Below are positions 1 through 30,500 of a stretch of DNA of 64,000 nt, piece after piece. The notes beneath the pieces are model-generated. The model was not told the DNA's origin and did no database searches. It saw only the letters and a list, made by a program, of their open reading frames with translations. Each line of letters opens with the position of its first letter. Positions within the stretch are counted from its first letter, which is position 1. The stretch covers positions 9,535,244-9,599,243 of the forward strand of contig VZDJ01000346.1 of NCBI GenBank assembly GCA_008694505.1. The letters run 5' to 3'. The stretch is from Cyanoderma ruficeps. Taxonomy: Eukaryota; Chordata; Aves; Passeriformes; Timaliidae. Made by a program: the position numbers and the translations under genes.

Positions 1-20511
<20,511 letters not shown>

Positions 20512-21770
20512 CTAAGCAGTTTGGAAGTGTAAGAGTTACAACTGAAATCCAGAACACAAGGCATAGTAGCAGCACTGGATACTCAAACACATGGACACAT
20601 GGAGCAGGGAGTTAAAGCCACTGCTTCCTCCTGAAAAACTGTAAATTTTTAAAAGTATGCTATTTTAATAAACACCAAAAAAAAAAAAAGCAACCAAAGG
20701 TGAACTGGAACCAAATCATTTCTATGTTATGCAGAAAAACGATCCTTAGTTTTTCTCACCACTCTTTCATAAGACTACATTATCAGTGTAGCAAAATTGA
20801 CAAAGAAAATATCCAATAGTAAGCTTTCCAAAGGAGACAACCAAATAAAGGCTGGACAAATAACACCTTAACAGAATCATAGTTATATGCAGAAATACTT
20901 TGCATAAACGTTTGCAAATCAAATCCCCCACTGCATGTTAAAAAGTCAGAATGCAACAAATATCTAAATTGTGAGTTGTACGCCTTCCCAAAACGCTAAC
21001 TCCTTTCCCCAAAATGGGATCCCCATTATGGGATGTTCTGTGTCAGGTATTGCTGCTCTGCCCAGGCGGCTATGCTTTCAGAGACAAAAGAAAATTTTAC
21101 TATTTAAAAATATGACCTCAACATCAGTATTTCAGTTATCACAACCTGGATGAAATACTTCTTAACCTGTCTTGTAAGCACTTAAAAAAATTTTAAAAAT
21201 CTAATTCTGCTGAGCAGAGGTATTGAGAAATTTCTTTTGGCACAGGAAGAACACATACTTGTCCCTCATCCCTCATCCTTCCGTGTATCCTGACTTGGAT
21301 CATTTGGAGGAACTGGTAACGTGCTTTGGGGGTACATTATCCTTTAAAGCTTAATAAGATTACTAAAGCACAAACCAGTTTTGGTGACGAGTGCTTTATA
21401 TATTTCTGCATATTCCACACACCCCAACCAAGCATCTTCAGTTTTAACCACTAAGACTTTTGCCATTTCAGGTGACATTAAGAGAAACAATGGCAGGGCT
21501 ATATTCCCGTCTTCGGGAAAAAATTAAGCACATTTTAGCATTCCAGGTGACTGCAAGTTTTAATAGCTCCTGCCCCCAACAGGGAGGCACAAACCCGGCG
21601 TTTGTTTGCAAACGCGCGTTGAAGAACTTGCCCACACCGCGCGCGGCGGGGTTAAGGAGCCATTTTAAAGCAAGATTTTGGCGGTGGTTATTTACCACTC
21701 GGCGTGACCGGGGCAAACGTGGTCACAACGCCGGTCCCGCCGCCAGTCCCCGGGGCACCGCAAGCTGCCG

Positions 21771-21804
21771 CGGCAGCATCCCCGGGCGGCAGCATCCCCG
21801 GGCG
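21771..21804. repeat. 16-bp tandem duplication
   Basis: The unit CGGCAGCATCCCCGGG occurs twice in succession, inside the CpG island in YWHAZ intron 1. Confidence 0.75.
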
Positions 21805-22220
21805 GGCCACCCGCCGCCCCCGCGGGCTGGGCGCTGCCGCGGCTCCGGCACGGCGAGCGCGGTGACAGCAGAAAATGGAGCGGCCCGGGGGCGGGCGGAG
21901 CGGAGGGCGGGGCGGGCGGGCGGCCCCGGGCGGCTCTCCCTCCCCTCCCCTCCCTCCCTCCCCGCGCCGCGCCCGCCGCGGGGACACCGAGCGCCGCGCC
22001 CGCCGCCTTTGTCACGGCGGGTGGGCGCCGGAGCCCGGCCCGCCCCGATCCCGCACCCCTCCGCCCAGAACCCCCGGGGGAGGATGCCGCGTCCCCGCCC
22101 CGGAATAGGGAAAGCCCGCGGGCCCATCCCCGGGGGATTCGGCACGGGGGAGGGGGAGCGATGGAGGAGGAGCCCCCTCCAGTCTCGGGGAGGCCGCCGC
22201 TCTCGCCCGGACCCCTCGGC

Positions 22221-22306
22221 CGGGGCGGGGAGGATGGGCGGGGGCGGGGGGGGCCTGGGTGGCGAGAAGGGGGGTGCTGGGGGAGGCCTGGGCGGAGGGA
22301 GGGAAG
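22221..22306 (+). repeat. G-run cluster with G-quadruplex potential
   Basis: About ten runs of three to eight G on the plus strand are separated by short spacers, so many four-run combinations are possible. The minus strand, which is the YWHAZ coding strand, is C-rich here. Confidence 0.6.
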
Positions 22307-22451
22307 CGAACGCGGCCGCCGCCGCGACTCTTCCGCGCCCGGGCAGGGCTCCCGGCGGGAGACCACGCCCGGCAGCGCCCGCCGCCCGCGCCCCGGCCCC
22401 CGCCCGACGGGGGTGGCGCTCCCCTCCCTGCGGGCGCGGGGTCGCCCTCAC

Positions 22452-22600
22452 CTACCGCCCCCTCCGCCGGTGCTTTCCCCTTTTCCCCTCCTATCCCCGG
22501 CGGAGAAGGGCCCCCGCCGCCCCGCGCTGCGGCCCCCGCGCCCCGCTCCCTCCCCACGGAGCCGCCCCGGGGGGGAGCGGAGTGGGCTGGGCGCCGTCCC
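22452..22600 (-). other. YWHAZ: Alternative non-coding first exon of YWHAZ (donor at 22452)
   Basis: On the minus strand GCGGTAG|GTGAGG matches a 5' splice site well and is 221 bp downstream of the other candidate donor. It could serve an alternative start, or an alternative donor of the same first exon. The right bound is arbitrary because no start site can be read. Confidence 0.4.
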
Positions 22601-22672
22601 CCGGCCGCCCCGCTCAGTGGTCCCGACCTGCCGCGTGCCGGGGGGGCCGGTCCCGGGCGGCGGCCCCGTTAC

Positions 22673-22800
22673 CTGTGCGCGGCGGGCGGGCGGGCGGGCG
22701 CGGGTGCGTCGGTGCGGGCGGGCGGCCGGCGCGGACTGTGCGGCTCTGGCGCTCGCGGCGCTGCAGCCTCGCTCCCTCCCTCCCTCTCCCGGCGCCGCGC
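22673..22800 (-). other. YWHAZ: Candidate non-coding first exon of YWHAZ (donor at 22673)
   Basis: On the minus strand the sequence reads GCGCACAG|GTAACG, a good 5' splice site that would join to the exon-2 acceptor at 20431. It lies within the island, just downstream of the CCAAT/CRE/X-box group, which favours it as the main first exon. The transcription start is not visible, so the right bound is approximate. Confidence 0.55.
22681..22703. repeat. GGGC tandem repeat
   Basis: Four to five GGGC units lie immediately upstream of the 22673 donor in the candidate first exon. They would place a C-rich, structured stretch in the 5' UTR. Confidence 0.7.
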
Positions 22801-22814
22801 ACGGGGCGTCTCCG

Positions 22815-22819
22815 CCAAT
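22815..22819 (-). promoter_or_regulatory. CCAAT box (NF-Y type)
   Basis: GCCAATCA reads on the plus strand, so it is an inverted ATTGG box relative to YWHAZ. It is about 140 bp upstream of the 22673 donor and 35 bp from the CRE. Confidence 0.6.
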
Positions 22820-22854
22820 CACCGCGCCGCTCCGCGCGGGCCGCGCGCCGCCCG

Positions 22855-22862
22855 TGACGTCA
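22855..22862. promoter_or_regulatory. Perfect cAMP response element
   Basis: The full palindrome TGACGTCA, the CREB/ATF consensus, lies in the CpG island upstream of the candidate first exon. CpG-island promoters with an intact CRE are usually bound by CREB/ATF factors; that it acts here is inferred. Confidence 0.7.
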
Positions 22863-22865
22863 AGC

Positions 22866-22879
22866 GGCGCCATGGCAAC
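22866..22879. promoter_or_regulatory. RFX-type X-box
   Basis: GGCGCCATGGCAAC matches the palindromic X-box GTTGCCATGGCAAC at 12 of 14 positions and keeps one perfect half-site. It is three bases from the CRE. Confidence 0.5.
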
Positions 22880-23802
22880 GGCGCGCGAGGGCGCGCGCGA
22901 ACCTCCCCCCCTCGCCCCCCCACGCCGCGGTCACGCCCAGAGCCGGCGGCGGCCCCGCCCGCGGCGCGCGCCTGCACCCCCCCACCCCCGGGTCGAGCGG
23001 GGCGTCCCGGGGGTACCGGGGGCGCCGCGGGTTCGGGGCCGCGTCCCGCCCCGCCCGCAGCATCGGCCCGGGCCCGGCGGGGAGACCCCCGCACCCGCCC
23101 GTGGGCGGCGGAGCCGCGCCCGCGCCTGCGGCACAGAGCGGAGGCGGCAGCACCGCCTCCTTGTGCGGCCGCGGGGTGTGCGCGGATGTCACCGCCGCCC
23201 TCCGCGCCCCCCGTGGCCGGCTCACCGGGCTTTGTGCCGCCCAGAGAGCCCAGTGTCCCCAGTAACTCCCGCCGAGCCCCGTGCGTGGCTGGGTGGCACA
23301 GCCCCCAGGGTTCGAGGGAATCGGGATTGTCCCGGCACACGCGAGGCTGCGGGACGGCTCCGCATCGAACCGCGCCCCGGAGCCTCATCCTGCGCCGGGA
23401 GCGCGACACATCCTGGGGGTTAGAAACGAGAGGTCCAGAAGAGGATGGGAGCCCGGGGATGGCGGCAGGGCCCTGCGAGACCCTCCCGGGGTTGGCGGAC
23501 GGGCGCTCAGCGGCTCTGCAGGCGCAGGACGGTCCCTCTGGAAGCCTCTCCCTTGGAAATGCAAGCGGGCATTTCGGACAGCACCAGCCAAACGTTCATG
23601 AGAACGTGCTGACAGGAGTAGGAAGAGTATTAATAAACATTGCTGTTGTTGGAAATGCTTTTTCATTTTCTGAAAAAACCCACCCTGTTTCCTAAAGGTC
23701 TTCGAAGTCGGCATTCACTTGTCCCCTTTCTGAACAGCAATGCCCCAGCTTGAATCCCTGTCTCAAGTATGCACTGTCCTGACCTCTCCTGCTTTCTCCT
23801 AG

Positions 23803-23896
23803 GCTCTGGGATCAGCATTGTCTCACAGGATTAGAAATAAAATGGAGAACAATAAGATGGAGAAAGCACCTCGATATATTTTTTCAAAAGGGCCAG
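23803..23896 (+). ncRNA. Candidate exon of a divergent transcript
   Basis: A strong 3' splice site (GACCTCTCCTGCTTTCTCCTAG, with the branch-like CTGAC at 23779-23783) is followed 94 bp later by a 5' splice site CCAG|GTAGG. It lies on the opposite strand to YWHAZ, just outside the CpG island. There is no coding signature. This is inferred from splice motifs alone. Confidence 0.3.
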
Positions 23897-23989
23897 GTAG
23901 GCTGAAGGTTCTCTTCTGGACTCGTGCTGTATCTGGCAGTGCCATGGGCCAGGAGCATCTCCAGGGTGGGAGGGGGATTCCCTCCCGGT

Positions 23990-24260
23990 GGCTTGCTGCA
24001 GCCTGCTCCCGTGCCTGCGGGAGACGCCGGGAAGCTCTCCGCCCTGTTCCTGTTCGGTGCAAACCTCACGGAAAAGCTCGGGCTGAGGTCACGTGCCCGG
24101 GACTGTATCCCGGCTGTGCGGCCGCCGCGGGAGCGGAGCGGCAGCAGCGCCCCGAGCGACTCCCGCCGGCTCACCGGGACTCGCTCCGCTGATTGCCGGG
24201 AACACTCCCGCAGGAAGAGCCCCGGCGCAGGACGGGCCTGTATTTGTGTCTACGCTCGTA
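23990..24260. promoter_or_regulatory. GC-rich CpG-island shore
   Basis: A second, smaller GC- and CpG-rich block (CCGCCGGCTCACCGGGACTC and neighbours) is separated from the main island by about 400 bp of lower GC. It may be an upstream regulatory or divergent promoter segment. Confidence 0.45.
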
Positions 24261-24436
24261 AAAGTCTGTTGGTGGGACAGAGTGAGGGAGTAGCGTAGGA
24301 AGAGTGAGGTGCTTGCTTCTGGGAAAGCAAGAGGAAGTAAAGGATGTATTTGTGCAGAGAAAACCGCATCTACGGGTTCTCCCGCAGGTGCGCTGCCTCC
24401 TGCTCTTGCCTGCACGCTTCTCTCTGTCTTTTCCAG

Positions 24437-24519
24437 GGAGTCCCAGGACAGCTTCCCAGCCTGGTCCTTGTTTTCCTTGCCCCCTGCAGTGACGAAGTGA
24501 CTATAGTCCTGAGAGTGAG
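24437..24519 (+). ncRNA. Second candidate exon of a divergent transcript
   Basis: A long pyrimidine tract ending TCTCTGTCTTTTCCAG is followed after 83 bp by GTGAG|GTAAAG. Together with the candidate at 23803-23896 it could be part of a spliced lncRNA. Evidence is motif-based only. Confidence 0.28.
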
Positions 24520-27500
24520 GTAAAGTGATCAGAATGGGGTCACTTTCATCTTCAAAACAGTGATCCTGTGTTTTGACTGAATATCAGAAAGGTGCTACTT
24601 TAAGATCTTCATGACAAAGTTGACTTTTTAAGAACTAGGCTTTTTTTCGTTGTATCATATAAGGAGCAGTTAGTTCTTCCATGGTGTCATTTTACCTCCA
24701 GGATTTGTTTCTGGAGTGCTTACTACCCTTCCTCGTGGCCTAAGATGTGTGTTGGGATTTGTCATAATGTGTATTGTACTCATCTTAAGTTTTGCTCATC
24801 AACCCCTGTTATCTTAGACATTAATTTAACAGTGGGATATTAAAAAAAATATTTCTCATCAGTTCTAGTTCCTTCAATTAACTCGAAGGTTTAATGACTT
24901 TCACTCATGTTCCTATGGAATATTGTTGGAAGGCTTGTGGAGAGAGCTAAAAAAAGTAAAATAAGCAATATTGTGTAGAGTGAAGCTCACCAGAATTTAC
25001 TAGCTGTGTCAGGTGAGAACATCACTGTTGCTTAATTTAAATGTGAAGAATATAACCCTCCTCTTTGGTTTCCAAATGATGCTTTGTTGGAGTATACAGG
25101 TACAGAGGGGGGTTTTTGAAGCAAACATTGTAAGGCTCAGGTTCATAATGTATTCCAATACACAATGCTTCATCTTATCTGTTTTTATTTTTTACCATTA
25201 TTTTCCACTTTAGGAAGCAATAGGAGGAGAGCTTTAGAGCTGTGCTTGAACACAGATGGTATGATGGCACAGCATTTGCTGCAACTTGTTTCAAGTTATG
25301 TTACAGAGTTCATTTTTAACATAAGCTAAAACCCCTTATTTTGTAGAAAAGTCTCATTGAAATGGCAACCACCCAAATATAGAGCATACGTTTTCAGAGG
25401 TACGTGAATATTTTCTGGTAACATGAAAAATTAACTGATACAAGAAAAATTATAATCCTTAAAAGCGCATAAAGAACCCAGACTGGAGCCTGCATTAGAT
25501 GAAGCACAAGTGTGTATTGCTTTTTGATATTTCCAGGAAACATAGGGGAACCCCGTGTGAAGTAGGCTGCAGTGCTGTAGGCAACATTAATAGTTTTGTG
25601 GAAGGAAAACATCAACCTTTCCATTCTGTCCTTTCCATTATTTTTGGTTTGGAGTGAACGGAACATCTCCTGCAACACCCTAATTGCCCCTAACCACAGT
25701 TTTTGTTTACTAACAGCCCCGCTGCAGTCTTTCCCCTTTAAGTGGGCTATTTTTGCCAAACACCATTTCCTCTCCTCTGGATTTCATGAATGCTGCCATT
25801 TGAAACAGATCCAAGGAATTAGACATTACTCACCTTTGCATATGCTGTCTCTTAAACAGATACTCGCCTGCTGTCTTCTCTTCTTACATTTCCTGCACTT
25901 TTCCCCCATTGTGGAATGTTCTGTTTTGCCTTGCTTATTGCAGTTTTGACCAAGGAACTCGGTCTCTTAAAAACCTAGGCTTTGAGCAGCTTTCCTGTTC
26001 TTCAGATGCATTTTCTCTGTTGCTTTCCTCACAGCTTTTTGTTCGATGACTTGCACTTTCACTATCTCAGACTGTCAGGCGGCAGCCAGCAGCAAAAACT
26101 CATTTGTAGAGTTTGAAACATTTGCATATGAAAGTACATATATGCGTGTTTATTTACACTCATTCTTGCTTTACTTTCTTACATGAGAAGAAGAAATGGA
26201 GGGATGGGGAGGGCAGAAAATGACTCCAGATATCTTTTATTTCCCCTCTAGAACAGCTTTGAGTTCTTCCTTCCCATCCTTTCTCTGCAAGTGCTTAGTT
26301 ATTCTTTCTTGTGCTTAAACGTAATTAATTAAAAGCAGACAAGTACAAGGTAGGGTTATCCCCATACTCCCCATAGAAGAGGATGGCAGGATTTTTGGGG
26401 GTTGCCCTCACATAGACCAGGAACAGCAACCCAGGAAATCCATAGGAATAGCTCTTACAAGTGGGTGAATGCTGTCAGGACTGGAAGGCTCAGTGGGGGT
26501 GACTCTTGGTGCTGGCAAGGCTGCTGCTAGAATATGGAGATGTTCTGAATTACTGTTGGTTGGTCTTTGTGTTGTTTTCTTTTTTTTTTCCTTGGAACAG
26601 GAAAATGAGGAAAGGCAGCCTAGCAAAGGGCATTTCCCCAGAGACCAGGAGATGATTCTGCAAATTTACGGCCTGCAGAGGGAAGAAAAGGAGAGCTGGC
26701 AAGTCTGTTGTGTGCTCTCCTACTGTTCAGAGCTACATTTCCAAAAGCTGCTTGCTTAAAATCCTGCCTGTTGTGATTTTGTTACATACCTTTCTGTGCT
26801 GATTTTCAGGCTACATGATCATATGCATATGGGTGTATTTTTATGCAGCCTTTGTGTGCTTCTGTAGGGTTTTGAATTTCCTTCTCCCCCACTTAGTAAA
26901 AGTAAGATCCTTTGATTGTTACAACCTTTCTGGAATAAAACATTTATTGACATTTTTAGGAATATATCGTACCTATCTTTATTTCTTTCCTTGGCCACTG
27001 CCTGTGATTTGCAAGCCAAACTTCAAGGGAATGAGATTTTTGTTCACCTCCTTTGTCGTCTGATTGTGCTTTTGGAGCAACAGATACCCTTCCTCCTGAG
27101 GACACTCTTGTAGGTTGACCCACCTGAAAGACTTTAGTGAAGGATGCATGCATTTAGAGTACTCTTTTCTTTTTTGTTCCCTCCCCCATCGCCACTGTTC
27201 TAAAATGAGTCAGATTCTGACTCTCTATCTGGTGCTAGTGATAAAACGTGAATTGTGGATAATGCTACTATTTTCCATCACTGAGTGGAAAGTAGTTGGA
27301 GCTGCTGGATCTCACAAGGCCTTTCTCTCTGCCTCATCAAACATTCTGTAATCTCCTCATCTGTCTGTTTGTAGTCTAGTTTTGTAATAAAATTTACAAA
27401 TTTAGCCAAAGAATTAAGGTATCAGTGAGTTCTGCATAAGTAATCCTTTACCTAGGATTCAAATCCTCAAATGAATTTGTATATGGATGGATTTAGGTAT

Positions 27501-30500
27501 ATATATTAGAGGGTTAGTGCACAGTTGGAAATGTCCCTACAGGTAATCCTCCAATTCACCTGTCAGTACAATACAAAGATGCTTTGAACCAGAATAATTT
27601 TAAAATGTTTACAAACATCTTGTCAACAGTGACAAGTGTCCAAGGAAGACAGGATACCCAACAAATAAATGGCATAGAAATTATGAATTGTAGATTACTA
27701 TATTCTCTGATTCTGAAAAAAGTAATGTCAAATGGCAACTGCCTTCGCAGAAGCTGTCACCAAGTGATGAAGATAAATCAGCACTGCTCTTTGCTTCCTA
27801 CTGACCTTTCTGAGAAAGGAAGCTAGATGCTGATCTTCCTTGTTTAGAGAAAGCTCCTGAAACTTATGAAAGACTGCAAGTTTGCTGAGAGGTCACTAAG
27901 AGCTGAATTTACTCTGAAGAACTTTATTTCTGACCCTCAGTGTATGAGATTGGGGAAAGCATCACGAATTGGCTGCACTTACAGGGCTGCAATAATTTCC
28001 AATAATCCGTTAACTGAAAGGAGGGTTGGAGAGGTCTGGGTGGTGAGGCTGTCACATCTATATATGCATGTTTGTGTAGGTCCTGAATCTCATTTATGTC
28101 CTTTCATTGTTCAAGTACATTAGTGACATTGTAAAAGTGTGCAAATTCTTGAGTTGTTGAGAGCTTATTTTGAAAAAGGCATCGTGTCTTCGCTTTGGGT
28201 GTATCTGTTTTCTCAGGGAAAATCCAGTTTGTTTCTGTACCTGCACTGATCTTACAATATTAGATATGAACTCAAAAGTTGCATATAAGGACAAAGTTCA
28301 TCACTCATGAGCGAGGTTGATTAATCAGACTATTTTGAGATGCAGCTAGGGAGCAGCTGTTTTAGGGATGCTGCTGCAGTCATCAGAACTTTGAAGAAAC
28401 CAAATGAAACAACCCCACCATCAGCAACAAGAAGATTTAACATGAATGTTTGAAAACACTTGGCTAGGCAGAGGCCTGCAAGTAGAATATACATGGTTTA
28501 TGTATTATGATTTTATTATATTCTCATTCCTATCTGATTGCCTAATGCTGAGGTATTTGCATGCCTTCCAAAGATACAGAGCCCATCACATCTCTTCCCT
28601 TCACCATTTCTCCCTGCAGAACCAAGAGGGATGGTGCCAGGATGGGCATGCTGTGCCCTGGGATGTGTGAAGGTGGCTGGGCACCCGCTCCTCTGGGAGC
28701 TCTGACTGCACCTGAGTCCTCTGGGGCTGCAAGGACGAGTTTGAGTGAACTTAGCATGGCATAGATAAATTAACTGTGCATCAGTCTTATCCCAGTCCTT
28801 CACACAGGGCTGAATTACTGAATCCAGAGTAATGCTGTTGATTTATAGATGAATACAGTTCTTTACTCTTTGCAAACAATAGCCATTGGGATTTGGGAAC
28901 TCAGAACTCTTCATTTCCACTATTGCTGAGCAGGATAACACTTAAAAAGTGTTGCCAGAAGAGACAGGATGTCTTGAAGCAAACTTGAGACTAACATCAT
29001 CCTATTATACCTACTTTGCTTTATTTTTGGACTTATTTTTTATTTATTTGTTCTTACTAGCTAATGTTATTTTAATGTTGATTGTCAGGAGAAAGGCTCC
29101 ATAATGTCTTGGTTCAAATCAATTGTGCCACTTAATTTCAGAGCTTCTTATCTTGCATGCATTTATCCTGAGTTTGTCTCTTATTTTAAAAAGATAAATT
29201 ATTTATTTTCTTTGCATTCTTTAGAAATAGAACATAGTTGTTGGAGTTGAAGGGATCAGAAAAAAATGCTAAGGTGCAAGTCTCATAGGGTATGTTCTGA
29301 GGATTTCTGGAGGACCTAAGAAATGAAACAGCATAGCTCCTATAGGATACACAGCAACTTCTAAACTCTCACTCTAAACATTTGCCATTAAAAGGATCAA
29401 TGGGTAACATATTGAACCTATATGTCTATAAGGTAATCCAATGAATTATTAATACAGTGAATTGTTTATCAGATAATAATTTGAAATTGAAAATAAAATG
29501 AGCCAGCACTTCAACAGGATATTTTATGGGGTGGTCCTTTTTAATTTCTAGAGTAAAAAAATCTCATTAATCACTTACTGATATCTGAACAGTTTGATAG
29601 AGCTGTGGATGGAGGTAAATTTACTAATATATTTTACTTAGATTTCCACAAGCCCTTGGCAAAATTATCACAACAGGCTACTAAAGAAATTCAAAATGTA
29701 GTTTTACAAGGAAAACTTAGGCCCCTAAATACATACTAAAGTAGCTTTATTCAAGTTATAGGCATTAATAGCACTTCTAATCTTGAAGCTTTGCTTAATG
29801 CAGTAGGAATTTACATTTTCTACTGGTAAAATCGCTCAGTTCCCTTGTTTTTGCTGCAGAGCATGTGCAAAACCATCTTGACAGCTCCAGGCTGCTAAGC
29901 CCCAAAGAAATACATAAAATAAGCATTTTCTTGCAAGTTTCCTCACAACTGCCTGTCAGCTTCAGTTTTGCATCCCAGCAACCAATTTCAACTCACTTTA
30001 TTTTACACTGACTACATTTCTCAGAATTTATTTTATATTCTTGATAGGATATTGAAGGAAGATCTCAGGGCCACATATTGCTACCAAAGTGTTAGACAAC
30101 ATTTAGCACAAACAGGATCAGAAATTAAAACCTGGCATTTTTTACCTTGGTTGCCTTTGAAGTTAGGTTTGTGAGATTGTGTTGTTTGTCTCCCTGTAAA
30201 TCAGCAATTCCCCCAAAAAACTTTGGGGGTGGGTTTCAAGTAAATTTGAAAGATGAGCTGAAATCTCAAGATAAATAAGGTCTGTGAAGAAGTGCAGCTG
30301 TACAGAGGACAAAGGGAATAAAGAAATGCCTGTGCTGAGGAGGAGGCAGGTGGATGCAGCCCTTACACAGTGGCTGATGGAGTGGGCTCAAAGATTTTTG
30401 ATTGAGCATAGCATGTGCCCTATAGACAGTGGGCCCTGGAAGAGAACCTGGGGTTGTAATGGCAGAGGAGATTTTAGGAGACAAGGATCTTAAGTCTATG

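Larger units (their letters stand above)
21590..23560. promoter_or_regulatory. YWHAZ: CpG island promoter of YWHAZ
   Basis: A sudden change to very GC-rich sequence packed with CpG, between AT-rich flanks. It has many GC boxes (GGGCGG and its complement) and no TATA box that I can see. Long open frames occur here on both strands and in several phases only because stop codons are rare in such composition; their Arg/Pro/Gly/Ala-rich products are not credible proteins. The island lies at the 5' end of YWHAZ, as expected for a ubiquitously expressed gene. Bounds are by eye. Confidence 0.9.

Noticed and set aside
21460..23695. Long open frames of 420-480 codons on the plus strand and 110-240 codons on the minus strand
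   Set aside because: They lie in the CpG island, overlap each other in several frames and encode Arg/Pro/Gly/Ala-rich low-complexity sequence. Lack of stop codons follows from GC content.
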